64,000 nucleotides of DNA from Fidelibacterota bacterium (GTDB lineage Bacteria > Marinisomatota > Marinisomatia > Marinisomatales > S15-B10): positions 9,226-73,225 of the forward strand of contig PAYY01000005.1 in the NCBI GenBank assembly GCA_002715465.1. Reading direction: 5' to 3'. A program made the position numbers and the translations under genes. The notes under the pieces were generated by a model. The model worked only from the letters and a program-made list of their open reading frames with translations. It did no database searches and was not told where the DNA came from. This document shows, in pieces, positions 25,325-34,438 of the stretch; position 1 is the stretch's first letter; every line of letters starts with the position of its first letter.

Positions 25325-27313
25325 CTAACTACTACTCTTTCTAAATTTTTTTATTTCATCCCTAATTGTTGCAGCCTTTTCAAAATTATGATTATCTGCA
25401 GCTTCAAGCATTTCATTCGTCATAATGTCAATAGCAAGATCTTTTTCTAGTGAGTTTATAATACTTTTATCGTAGGAGTAATTTGTTTTATCAAGATCAT
25501 TCAATGAATCAGCAACTGATGTTGATAGTAATACGTCGTCAGTAGTTTTTTCTACCGTTTTTGGAATAATTCCATATTTTTTGTTATGTTTAATTTGAAT
25601 ATTCCTCCTTCTATCACATTCTTCAATAACATTTTGCATAGAATTACTTATTTTATCAGCATAGAAAATTACCATACCATTAACATTCCTAGACGCTCGA
25701 CCGGCAACTTGCATTAATGACCTATTAGATCTTAAGAAACCTTCTTTATCGGCATCTAAAACTGCTACAAGAGAAACCTCGGGTAAATCTAAACCTTCTC
25801 TAAGCAAATTAATACCAACTAGTACGTCAAAAATTCCTAATCGAAGGTCTCTAAGGATTTTAACTCTTTCTAAAGAATCAATTTCAGAATGAAGATATCT
25901 GACTTTAAGGTTTACACCCATAAGATAATCACTTAGATCTTCTGACATTCTCTTTGTAAGTGTAGTGATAAGAATTCTTTCCTTCTTTTGAACTCTTTTC
26001 TTTATCTCTCCAATTAAATCATCAATTTGACTATTAGTAGGCCTTACTTCAATTATTGGATCCAATAGACCTGTAGGTCTAATTAATTGCTCTATAACAG
26101 CACCTCCAGTATAAGAGTGTTCTCTTTCAGATGGTGTTGCAGAAACAAAAATTGCATTATTTAAAGATGATTCAAATTCTTGGTATTGAAGAGGACGATT
26201 GTCCAAAGCTGATGGCAATCGAAAACCATATTCAACAAGAGTTTCTTTTCTACTACGATCTCCATGATACATACCTTGTATTTGAGGTAAAGTAACGTGT
26301 GATTCATCAAGAAACATTAAATAATCATCGGGGAAATAATCTAATAATGTGTATGGCCGTTCACCTGGTTCACGTCCTGCAAAATAACGTGAATAATTTT
26401 CAATGCCTGAACAGTAACCAACTTCAAGCATCATTTCTAAGTCAAAATTAGTTCGCTGCTCAAGTCTTTGAGCTTCTAATAGTTTATTTTCTTTTCTAAA
26501 TGTATTTAAACGATCTGATAATTCATTTTTAATTAAATCAATTATTTTTTGAATGGATTCTTCATCTGTAACAAAATGTTTTGCTGGATAAATAAAAATT
26601 AAGTCTTTATCTGATAATACTTCTCCAGTTAATGGATTGAAAATTCTTATTGACTCTACTTGATTTCCAAAGAGATCGATCCGAATACCATGATCTTCGT
26701 AAGCTGGATATATTTCAACTACATCACCTCGAACACGAAACCTTCCTCTTTCAAAAACGCTGTCACTTCTGATATAATAAATTTCAATTAATTGTCTGAA
26801 TAAATTGCGAATATTTATTATTTGACCATTTTCAATCTTAACAACCTTATTTTGATATTCTTTTGGTGAACCTATACCATAAATACAAGATACAGAGCTA
26901 ACTACAATAACATCATCACGTGTTAGCAATGATTCAGTTGTTTTTAAACGTAAACGATCAATGTCTTCATTAATCGATGAATCCTTTTCAATAAAAGTAT
27001 CAGTTACAGGCAAGTAGGCTTCAGGTTGATAGTAATCATAGTAACTAATAAAATATTCAACAGCATTGTCAGGGAATAAATTTTTAAACTCCCCGTATAA
27101 CTGAGCGGCTAATGTTTTATTGTGAGACATTATTATTGTTGGCTTTTGTACTTCTTCTATTAATTTTGCCATGGTAAAGGTTTTTCCACTACCTGTTACC
27201 CCAAGAAGTGTTTGCCATTTTTCACCATTAATTAAACCTCCCTTTAATTGAGACACAGCTCTTTTTTGATCTATGGTAGATGAAAATTCAGATTTAATCT
27301 TAAATTCTGACAT
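25325..27313 (-). CDS. uvrB: Excinuclease ABC subunit UvrB
   Basis: Damage-verifying helicase-like subunit of nucleotide excision repair, 662 aa. Walker A GVTGSGKT at about residue 40, the beta-hairpin region (SYYDYYQPEAYLPVTDTFIE), LDESHVTLPQI, helicase motif VGINLLREGLDLPEVSLVAV, and a C-terminal UVR motif (NHNFEKAATIRDEIKKF). Normal length. Only uvrB of the UvrABC set is seen here. Confidence 0.98.
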   Translation of the reverse strand: MSEFKIKSEFSSTIDQKRAVSQLKGGLINGEKWQTLLGVTGSGKTFTMAKLIEEVQKPTIIMSHNKTLAAQLYGEFKNLFPDNAVEYFISYYDYYQPEAYLPVTDTFIEKDSSINEDIDRLRLKTTESLLTRDDVIVVSSVSCIYGIGSPKEYQNKVVKIENGQIINIRNLFRQLIEIYYIRSDSVFERGRFRVRGDVVEIYPAYEDHGIRIDLFGNQVESIRIFNPLTGEVLSDKDLIFIYPAKHFVTDEESIQKIIDLIKNELSDRLNTFRKENKLLEAQRLEQRTNFDLEMMLEVGYCSGIENYSRYFAGREPGERPYTLLDYFPDDYLMFLDESHVTLPQIQGMYHGDRSRKETLVEYGFRLPSALDNRPLQYQEFESSLNNAIFVSATPSEREHSYTGGAVIEQLIRPTGLLDPIIEVRPTNSQIDDLIGEIKKRVQKKERILITTLTKRMSEDLSDYLMGVNLKVRYLHSEIDSLERVKILRDLRLGIFDVLVGINLLREGLDLPEVSLVAVLDADKEGFLRSNRSLMQVAGRASRNVNGMVIFYADKISNSMQNVIEECDRRRNIQIKHNKKYGIIPKTVEKTTDDVLLSTSVADSLNDLDKTNYSYDKSIINSLEKDLAIDIMTNEMLEAADNHNFEKAATIRDEIKKFRKSSS

Positions 27314-27394
27314 TATGACTGAAATTTAACGATATAGGAGGAGGATGACAAGGTTATATATCTGTAAATCTTGCAGTCCTAGAATAAACATAGG

Positions 27395-27895
27395 CTATTT
27401 TAATAAATTTCTAATTAGATATTGAATCCAACTAATAGAACCTAAAATTGTAGCAATTATAAGAACATAATAACCAAATTCAATATATTTAACTACATAG
27501 AGAAGGATTGAAAGAGAGGTAATTCCAACTGTCCATTTACCCAAATTATTAGCACCATAGATAACCTGTGTATGGTTTATTTTATAAATACTACTTAATA
27601 TTATAGTAAATTGTCTTGTAGCATAAAATATGATAAACCATAAGGGAAAATTTCTAGTATTATCCAAAGTTATAAAAAGTGCTACACCAGCAATTGCTAT
27701 AGAGTCCGCTACTGGGTCTAAAATTTTTCCAAGACTCGAAATTTCTTCTGCTTTTCTTGCAAAGTATCCATCAAGCCAGTCAGTAATTACTGCAAAAATT
27801 ATACAAATAACAGCCCAGAAAATTTTATCATGAGCTAAGCAATAGATAATTGGAAAAGTTAAAAAAGCACGCATTGTGCTTAAAAAATTTGCCAA
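27395..27895 (-). CDS. CDP-alcohol phosphatidyltransferase family protein
   Basis: 166 aa, integral membrane. The signature D-G-x2-A-R-x8-G-x3-D-x3-D is present in DWLDGYFARKAEEISSLGKILDPVAD. The closest role is phosphatidylglycerophosphate or cardiolipin synthase; because a better pgsA lies at 51011, this copy may act on a different alcohol. The reading frame begins with TTG at 27895 (TTG-GCA-AAT, encoding MANFLS); no ATG is available upstream before the stop of the preceding gene, though the open frame extends upstream. Confidence 0.85.
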   Translation of the reverse strand: MANFLSTMRAFLTFPIIYCLAHDKIFWAVICIIFAVITDWLDGYFARKAEEISSLGKILDPVADSIAIAGVALFITLDNTRNFPLWFIIFYATRQFTIILSSIYKINHTQVIYGANNLGKWTVGITSLSILLYVVKYIEFGYYVLIIATILGSISWIQYLIRNLLK

Positions 27896-27956
27896 AGTAA
27901 TAATTCTTGTTGGATCAGTAAGTTTTTTATTATTTGATTTAATGGAATTTATTTAT

Positions 27957-29255
27957 TTAAGTTATTAAAAAATTATCTTTATTAATTTGAATAGATTTAT
28001 CACAAATTGATTTTAATTCATCTTCATTATGAGTTATCATAATAAGATATTTATCCGTTAGAATTTTATCAAGGAATCTAATCATTTTATTTCGAAGATT
28101 TCTACCCAAGGAAAACATAGGTTCATCAAAAATAATCAAATTATAATCACAAAGTGAAATAAGTACAAGTAGAACTATCCTTGATTCAAATAAGGCCATA
28201 TTTTCAAAAATAATATTTGAAACTTGCTTCCATGATATCAAAAAATTATCTAATGTAATTTCAATTTCTTTTTTTGTTTCTTCTTTGGCTATACGATCAA
28301 GAATCAACATCTCGATTATTTCATTTGGTGTATAACCTCCAAAATTTCGTTCTGGACATTGAGATAAGAGTCCAATCTTTGGTTTTTTCCCATTTAATTC
28401 AATTTTAATATTTCCAGAAGTAGGTTTTATAATATTAGCAATAAGAAAAGCTAATGTAGATTTTCCACATCCATTAGATCCAATTATTCCTAACGATCTA
28501 AATGGGCCAATTTTGCAAGAGATATTTGAAAATAGCTTTGATCTATTTGGAAATGAGAAATGTAATTTATTCAATTCTAAGGTTAAAGAACCTTTTGATA
28601 ATTTAGATTTAGGTAATGGTTTAACTAATAAATTATAAGTCACTCTAGATATTTTATTTTTTTGAAAAATCCATCTATTATTTGATAGGTGCAAATCTTT
28701 CTGATTCGATGTAAACCATAAAATTACAGAATTGACTTTTCTTTGCCATTTATGTAAAAGTATTAAATATTTTTCTTTTGAGTAATTATTTAAAAATGAA
28801 AATGAATCATCGAGCAATAATAATTCAGGTGAAACAGAAATTGCTGTTGATAGATTTAAAATTTCTCTTTCTCCGCCAGATAGTGTTTCAGGATGCTGAT
28901 CCATTGAGAAAGAAAAAAGAAATTCATTTTTTATTGATTTAATTCTATTAATAATCTCTTTTGAATTCAAACCCATGTTTTCAAAATTAAATGAAAGTTC
29001 TCGTTCTATAGTCGGTGCAACAATTTGGGTGTCCGGGTTTTGGTTTACTAACATTATAGTTTTAAAGCCATTTAACTTAGAGAGTTGAAAATTTGATATA
29101 GAATTAATTTTGTTCATTTTTGCAATAGCCAAACATAGAGAACTTTTTCCTGAACCACTTTCTCCATATATAATATGGATTCCGGATTGAAATTTACATT
29201 TTTGAAATTTTACTTTATCATTAGGGAAATTTAAATTGAATGAAATTTCAGTCAC
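27957..29255 (-). CDS. Double ABC ATPase of energy-coupling-factor type
   Basis: 432 aa, two ATPase domains in one chain. Domain 1: Walker A GESGSGKS (31-38), Q-loop NQNPDTQIVAPTIERELSF typical of EcfA/CbiO, signature LSGGE (125-129), Walker B LLLLDD where the catalytic Glu is Asp150, and Ser in place of the switch His (FTSNQKD). Domain 2: Walker A GSNGCGKST, Q-loop SQCPERNFG, Walker B IIFDEP with Glu378, switch His409 (ITHNED), but no LSGGQ (MALFES instead). Only one of the two composite ATP sites is complete. No EcfT or substrate-binding S component is encoded nearby. Confidence 0.85.
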   Translation of the reverse strand: MTEISFNLNFPNDKVKFQKCKFQSGIHIIYGESGSGKSSLCLAIAKMNKINSISNFQLSKLNGFKTIMLVNQNPDTQIVAPTIERELSFNFENMGLNSKEIINRIKSIKNEFLFSFSMDQHPETLSGGEREILNLSTAISVSPELLLLDDSFSFLNNYSKEKYLILLHKWQRKVNSVILWFTSNQKDLHLSNNRWIFQKNKISRVTYNLLVKPLPKSKLSKGSLTLELNKLHFSFPNRSKLFSNISCKIGPFRSLGIIGSNGCGKSTLAFLIANIIKPTSGNIKIELNGKKPKIGLLSQCPERNFGGYTPNEIIEMLILDRIAKEETKKEIEITLDNFLISWKQVSNIIFENMALFESRIVLLVLISLCDYNLIIFDEPMFSLGRNLRNKMIRFLDKILTDKYLIMITHNEDELKSICDKSIQINKDNFLIT

Positions 29256-30528
29256 TAAGAATTCCCCTAACTACTCTAGTAGCAGACCCAATATTTTTAT
29301 AAATTACTTCTGAAGATGACTGACTTGACTTTAAATAAAAGTTGTCATTTCTAATTAAATTAGATAAAATATTTTCAAACTCATCTGAAGAATTAATTTC
29401 AAAACCACCACCATATTTAAGTAGTTCTTCAGCTGTATGTGAATTATGATATTTTGGGCCAAAAACTATTGGTAGACTAGCTATTGCTGGCTCCATAACA
29501 TTATGAATTCCACTTGAAAAACCTCCTCCTATATATGCAAAATTTCCAGACCAATAATGATTTGCTAAATAACCAATCTTGTCAAGAATAATGCATTTGA
29601 AATGTTTATTATTTTTCCCTATTGTAGAAAATAAAACTGGATCAAGTCCTGCTTTGAAGATTTTTCTTTTTATATCATTTATATACTTTATATTTATCTC
29701 ATGCGGTGCCCAAGTAAAGAAAAAATCCTCTATTAAAAGAGCCTTTTCAATTAAAACATTAAGAATAATTTCATCATCTTCTGGCCAAACACTACCAGCA
29801 ATTAATCGATAGGGTCTAATCAATTTTTCTTTATCACTTTTAATATTTGAATTAATAGAAAAAATGCTCACTCTATCATATCTGGGACTTCCTAAAACTC
29901 TTAAAATTCCTTTGTAATTTCTAGTTAGAAATTTTTTTAGGATTAGATTGTCTTTTTCAGATATAGTATAAATTGCAGAAAGTGATGAATATATATATTT
30001 GTAAAAGTTCTTTATAGTAGGTAGTAATTTTGTATTCTTATGGTAAAATCTTGCTGAAAAAAGAGTAGTATGAATATCTAACCATTTTGCTGTCCATATA
30101 TAGTTAGGCCAAAGATCATATTCTGCAAAAATTAATTTTTGAGGCCTAATTATTTTAATAATTCTTATGGTATTCCATAAGAAATCCAAAGGCAAGTATA
30201 TTTTTAAATCAATGTTTTTATCAATGACATTATTATATCCAGCTGGTGAAGAAAAGCTTGTGATTATAATACAATTTTTTTGAATCTCCTTTAAACTACT
30301 TAATATTGGGTTTACTTGTTCGTATTCACCATGAGAAGCACAGTGGAACCAATATACAATCTTATCTTTTTCTATTTTATCAAAAAAATATTTAGTCTTT
30401 TTTATAGTACCAATTCTAGATATTAGGCCTTCCCTAACTTTAGATTTTACTATTGATAAAATCAAGGCTACAAAAAACATTATTGGTAAGATGAAAAAAT
30501 TGTAAATAATTAGCCAAATTGTATTCAA
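29248..30528 (-). CDS. waaA: 3-deoxy-D-manno-octulosonic acid transferase (GT30)
   Basis: Adds KDO to lipid A in the inner membrane. A hydrophobic N-terminal helix (FFILPIMFFVALILSIV) is followed by WFHCASHGEYEQVNPIL with the acceptor-site Glu, IIITSFSSPAGYNN, RLIAGSVWPEDDEIIL, and FAYIGGGFSSGIHNVMEPA with AIASLPIVFGPKY. 426 aa, normal. It overlaps the ABC ATPase gene by 8 bases and the GT9 gene by 4. Also called kdtA. Confidence 0.93.
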   Translation of the reverse strand: MNTIWLIIYNFFILPIMFFVALILSIVKSKVREGLISRIGTIKKTKYFFDKIEKDKIVYWFHCASHGEYEQVNPILSSLKEIQKNCIIITSFSSPAGYNNVIDKNIDLKIYLPLDFLWNTIRIIKIIRPQKLIFAEYDLWPNYIWTAKWLDIHTTLFSARFYHKNTKLLPTIKNFYKYIYSSLSAIYTISEKDNLILKKFLTRNYKGILRVLGSPRYDRVSIFSINSNIKSDKEKLIRPYRLIAGSVWPEDDEIILNVLIEKALLIEDFFFTWAPHEINIKYINDIKRKIFKAGLDPVLFSTIGKNNKHFKCIILDKIGYLANHYWSGNFAYIGGGFSSGIHNVMEPAIASLPIVFGPKYHNSHTAEELLKYGGGFEINSSDEFENILSNLIRNDNFYLKSSQSSSEVIYKNIGSATRVVRGILSD

Positions 30529-31514
30529 TTTGAATTACTTAAAATTTTATTTAATGTATTATTAATTAATTGAGGTTTAATCTGACTAAGACAAAATCGA
30601 TTACTTCTAAAACATTTACGAGAGCCGTCTTTTGAACAAGGTCTACACCAAACATCTGAAAATAGTTGATATGACCCAGGAAGTCTAACATTACCACCTG
30701 TATAATTTGATGTTGGGCCAGAAAGCATAATTATTGGAACTCCTAATGATTCAGCTATATGAAGTAAACCAGTATCTGCACCAATTACGGTTTCTGATAA
30801 ATTTATAATTGTCATAGAGGTTCGTAAATCAGTAAGACCTTGGAGATTTGTTACGTGATTAAATCCATCAGAAATTTCTTTACAAATAAAATCAGTTTTT
30901 GAACCAAGAACAATTACTTGACAATTTAAATTTATTAGAAATTGTCTATATTTATCTGTATTCCATAGTTTGTTTGGCCAAGTTGAACCTGGAACTAACG
31001 TTATAAAAGGTGTATAAAGATTCTTGCCTTTTAACCATTGTTTACAGTTTATTTTTTCATTAATACTAATATAAGTTTTTGGTAAATATTTTTTAGTTAT
31101 GCCAGTAAAACTTAAAAGCTCATTAGTTAACTCAAAGTCTTTTTTAAATAAATTTATTTTTAAATAAAAAAGTAAAAACCGTTTAAATCGTGGTTTTTTA
31201 TATCTCCTATAAATTGATTTTTTAATTAATAAAGAAATTATTATTGATCTTAATGATCCATGGAGGTCAAATACTTTAGAATATCTTTCTTTATTTAGTA
31301 ATATACCATATTCTATTAAATCTAAAATTTTGAGATTTTTTGGGAAAGAAATAACTCTATTTATATTAGGGTTTGATTCAAGAATCGGAACAAACGTATT
31401 CAGTGTAAGAAAGTCAATTTGACAATTAAAAGTATCTTTTAGGCCTTCAATTATTGATGTTGTAAAAATTATATCACCAATAGAACTAAATCGAATTATT
31501 AGGATTTTTTCCAT
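30525..31514 (-). CDS. Glycosyltransferase family 9 (heptosyltransferase-like)
   Basis: 329 aa. MEKILIIRFSSIGDIIFTTSII at the start, VTLVPGSTWPNKLW-type donor-site strand (FITLVPGSTWPNKLWNTDKY), and VIGADTGLLHIAESLGVPIIMLSGPTS are the GT9 hallmarks shared with WaaC/WaaF. Which LPS core sugar it transfers cannot be told. A late CRPCSKDGSRKCF stretch with several Cys is present, as in several WaaF-like proteins. Overlap with waaA shows an LPS-core operon. Confidence 0.9.
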   Translation of the reverse strand: MEKILIIRFSSIGDIIFTTSIIEGLKDTFNCQIDFLTLNTFVPILESNPNINRVISFPKNLKILDLIEYGILLNKERYSKVFDLHGSLRSIIISLLIKKSIYRRYKKPRFKRFLLFYLKINLFKKDFELTNELLSFTGITKKYLPKTYISINEKINCKQWLKGKNLYTPFITLVPGSTWPNKLWNTDKYRQFLINLNCQVIVLGSKTDFICKEISDGFNHVTNLQGLTDLRTSMTIINLSETVIGADTGLLHIAESLGVPIIMLSGPTSNYTGGNVRLPGSYQLFSDVWCRPCSKDGSRKCFRSNRFCLSQIKPQLINNTLNKILSNSN

Positions 31515-31545
31515 GTGGTAATAGATTGAAGGTTACTAAAAATAA

Positions 31546-32532
31546 TTAATTAGCTCTTTGCATATTGTAAGAACAGAGATCAATCATTGATGTTTTATAT
31601 ACAGAATCTGGAAAAGGCTTAAGAGCTAAGATTGCCTGTTCCGAGAATTCTTGAAGTTTTGAATGAGCATAGTCAAAGCCTCCATGATCAGAAACTATAT
31701 TCTTTAATTTTATTAAATCACCTCTCTTTTTACTATTTGACAATGATTTTCTAATCTGTCGTCTTTCAGAATTGCTTATAGAGGAAGAAAGAGTATGAAT
31801 AATAGGAAGAGTAATCATATTCTTATTTACATCCCTATTTGTATCTTTCCCTATTTCTTTTGTTGAACCTAAAATATCGAATAGATCATCCTTTATTTGA
31901 AAAGCTACACCTAACTTTTCTCCATATTCTCTTACAGCTAACTTATGTTTTTTCTCTTTTGATGTAGTAATTACTCCAAGCTCACAACATGTAGAAATTA
32001 AAGACGCAGTTTTATCGCTAACCATTTTAAAATATATTTCTTCAGTCATGTTTTTTTTGAAACTTTGTTCTATTTGAAGCATTTCGCCTGAACTAAGTCG
32101 TTTTGCTGTATCGGAAATAAGGTCAAGAGCTTCAAAGTCACGTAGTCGAATTAAATTTGTTAAGACTTGACTTAAAATATAATCACCCATAATAATAGCA
32201 GTTTTATTTTTCCATATTTTATGAATTGTTGGGAATCCTCTTCTTTTTTTTGCATCATCAACTACATCATCATGTATTAGGGTTGCCAGATGTAACAATT
32301 CAACCATTGCTGCAGCTTTATAACTATTTATAGTTGGTACACCACAAATCCTTGATGATAGTATGGTAAGTATTGGTCGAATAGCTTTACCTTTATTCTT
32401 TAATAGATATCGAGCGATTACATTGATTAGATGAACCTCTGACTTTAACGCAAATTCAAATTCTTTTTGAAAAAGCTTAATATCATCAAGAATGGGGTTA
32501 ATAATTATCTTTAATTCTTTAGTTTCAAGCAT
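31546..32532 (-). CDS. Polyprenyl diphosphate synthase
   Basis: Trans-prenyltransferase of 328 aa. It carries the first Asp-rich motif LIHDDVVDDAKKRRG and the second QIKDDLFDILGS, plus GKAIRPILTILSS at the substrate site. The residues before the first Asp motif (MVELLHLATLIHDD) are small, which fits a long-chain product such as the hepta- or octaprenyl side chain of menaquinone; product length is inferred only. The neighbours are tatC and the LPS genes. Confidence 0.92.
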   Translation of the reverse strand: MLETKELKIIINPILDDIKLFQKEFEFALKSEVHLINVIARYLLKNKGKAIRPILTILSSRICGVPTINSYKAAAMVELLHLATLIHDDVVDDAKKRRGFPTIHKIWKNKTAIIMGDYILSQVLTNLIRLRDFEALDLISDTAKRLSSGEMLQIEQSFKKNMTEEIYFKMVSDKTASLISTCCELGVITTSKEKKHKLAVREYGEKLGVAFQIKDDLFDILGSTKEIGKDTNRDVNKNMITLPIIHTLSSSISNSERRQIRKSLSNSKKRGDLIKLKNIVSDHGGFDYAHSKLQEFSEQAILALKPFPDSVYKTSMIDLCSYNMQRAN

Positions 32533-32565
32533 AGATAAAATTTACTCTTTATTAAATGCCTACTC

Positions 32566-33285
32566 CTAAAACTTCTTTCCGAAAATATGTGAAATTCCGA
32601 TACTAATCTCATAAAGAACCATTAATGGTATTGACATCATTAATAAAGATATTGGGTCAGGTGGTGTTAACAAGGCCGAGAGAATTAAAATGGTAATTAC
32701 AGAATGCCGTCTATAATGACGCATAAAATCTGGAGTAACTAATCCAATAATTGAAAGAATCAATACTATCACTGGAAGTTCAAATAATAAACCAGCTGAA
32801 AAAAGAACCCATAGGATATAACTAAAATAGTAATTAATAGAAAAATTATTATCTACTTCAGAATAGCCCATATCTGTAAAAAAATTAAGTGAGAATGGAA
32901 TAACAATAAAATATGCGAAGAGCACACCAATAAGAAACGAGGAAAAAGAAAAAAATATTATTGGTATAGCATATCGTTTTTCATTTTTTAATAAACCAGG
33001 TGCAATAAATTTCCAAATCTGATAAGTAATAACTGGGATAGCGATTATTATTCCACCAACAAAAGAAATTCCCCATTTGATCATAAACATCCCATGGACT
33101 TTAAGAACTTGAAGGTTAGGGGGATTATCTAATGATGTTGCAGGATTTAATAAAATTTTAAATATTGGATCTATATATGTAAAAATTAATCCAGCTCCAA
33201 TAATTATAGCACACAATGACTTAATTATTCTCCATCTTAATTCTTCAAGATGGTCAAGAAAAGGCATTTCATTTCTATTGGACAT
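32566..33285 (-). CDS. tatC: Sec-independent protein translocase TatC
   Basis: 239 aa, six membrane helices. The N-terminal FLDHLEELRWRIIKSL is the family signature and the twin-arginine receptor site; FSFSSFLIGVLFAYFIVIPF, LFELPVIVLILSIIGLVTP and RHYRRHSVITILILSALLTPPDPIS are characteristic. TatA/TatB are not nearby. Confidence 0.97.
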   Translation of the reverse strand: MSNRNEMPFLDHLEELRWRIIKSLCAIIIGAGLIFTYIDPIFKILLNPATSLDNPPNLQVLKVHGMFMIKWGISFVGGIIIAIPVITYQIWKFIAPGLLKNEKRYAIPIIFFSFSSFLIGVLFAYFIVIPFSLNFFTDMGYSEVDNNFSINYYFSYILWVLFSAGLLFELPVIVLILSIIGLVTPDFMRHYRRHSVITILILSALLTPPDPISLLMMSIPLMVLYEISIGISHIFGKKF

Positions 33286-33370
33286 AAAATTTATTCTGTC
33301 TTTGAATAGTTATTTTATTATGTTTTTACAATTAAAGACAAATTATTATATAAGTAATAGATTACATAGG

Positions 33371-34051
33371 TTATGCAAAAGTATCCTTAAACCTAGTATA
33401 ATCGAGAATATTTAATTTATGCGCTTTTCTTTTAATAAGATCTTTTTTCTCTAGCAGTGTGAGCATTCTAGAAACAGTTTCCCGTGAAGTACCAGCCATA
33501 TTTGCAATATCTTGTTGAAACGGAAGTTTTTCTATTGTAATAATACCGTTTTTAATAGTTCCTAACTCCTCGGCCAAACGTAAAAGTGTTACGCCTATTC
33601 TTTTTTCAGCATCGCTTAATGCAAAATTTTCGATTTGTTGGTCACTTTTTCGAATTCTATTTGCTAATTCAATTAATAGAGAAATTGAAAATTTTGGAAA
33701 TTTTTCAAGAAAGCTTAAAAAATCATGACGTTTTAAGATCATAACCTCACAGATATCATTCGCAATCGCATTGGCTGATCGTGCTTGTCCATCTAAAAGA
33801 GACATTTCTCCAAAAAAATCTCCTTCTCCCAAAATAGCAAGAATAACTTCCCTTCCATCTTCACTTACTCTTGTTACTTTAATATTGCCTTTGCTAATTA
33901 TAAAAAAAGTATCACCAAATTCATCTTCTAAAAGTATTATTTCATTTTTTTTATACTTTCTTGATGACATCCTTGATGACAATTCTAATAAATCAGAATT
34001 TTGTAAGTCTGAAAAAATTGGGACTGAAGATAGTAGTGTTAAAATACTCAT
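33371..34051 (-). CDS. Crp/Fnr-family transcriptional regulator
   Basis: 226 aa. The cyclic-nucleotide-binding fold spans residues ~10-120, with GDTFFIISKGNIKV and GEGDFFGEMSLLDGQARSANAIA, close to the canonical phosphate-binding cassette (GELALLxxxxRxAxV). A winged-helix domain follows, with recognition helix FQQDIANMAGTSRETVSRMLTLL. There is no N-terminal Cys cluster, so it is not an FNR iron-sulphur sensor. Divergent from rpsT across a 120-base gap. Confidence 0.93.
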   Translation of the reverse strand: MSILTLLSSVPIFSDLQNSDLLELSSRMSSRKYKKNEIILLEDEFGDTFFIISKGNIKVTRVSEDGREVILAILGEGDFFGEMSLLDGQARSANAIANDICEVMILKRHDFLSFLEKFPKFSISLLIELANRIRKSDQQIENFALSDAEKRIGVTLLRLAEELGTIKNGIITIEKLPFQQDIANMAGTSRETVSRMLTLLEKKDLIKRKAHKLNILDYTRFKDTFA

Positions 34052-34091
34052 TTTTTACAATACTAAGTGATTAAAGATTTTCAAAATAGTT

Positions 34092-34120
34092 TTGATGCGA
34101 ACATTTGATTCTTATATAAT
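34092..34120 (+). promoter_or_regulatory. Sigma-70-type promoter of rpsT
   Basis: TTGATG at 34092-34097, an exact 17-base spacer, and a perfect TATAAT at 34115-34120, giving a start near 34127 and a ~45-base leader before the rpsT ATG. An AAGAGG ribosome binding site stands before the ATG. This is the best promoter match in the window. Confidence 0.65.
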
Positions 34121-34171
34121 TTGGCATAAATTTATAATATAATTATTTCATTAGAAAGATAAGAGGTTTTA

Positions 34172-34429
34172 ATGTCAACGAAAACAAAGTCAGTAAAAAA
34201 GAAACAAAGACAACAAAAGTCTAATTATATTAGGAATCAGGATAATAAATCTAAAATGAAAACGGCGATAAAAAATCTTCTAGATTCAAAAAGTAAAGAT
34301 AAAGCAGAACCTTTATATCGTAATGCTGTTTCTATTATTGATTCATTAGTAACAAAAAATATTCTTAAAAGGAATACAGCTGCGAGACGTAAATCAGCTC
34401 TTACCCATTATTTAAATTCTCTTGATTAG
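34172..34429 (+). CDS. rpsT: 30S ribosomal protein S20
   Basis: 85 aa, highly basic. MSTKTKSVKKKQRQQKSNYI, KSKMKTAIKNLL and the closing RNTAARRKSALTHYLNSL match S20. It is a lone plus-strand gene in a minus-strand region, with its own promoter at 34092. Only 9 bases separate its stop from the convergent guaB stop, so there is no room for a separate terminator. Confidence 0.96.
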   Translation: MSTKTKSVKKKQRQQKSNYIRNQDNKSKMKTAIKNLLDSKSKDKAEPLYRNAVSIIDSLVTKNILKRNTAARRKSALTHYLNSLD

Positions 34430-34438
34430 TATAATATT

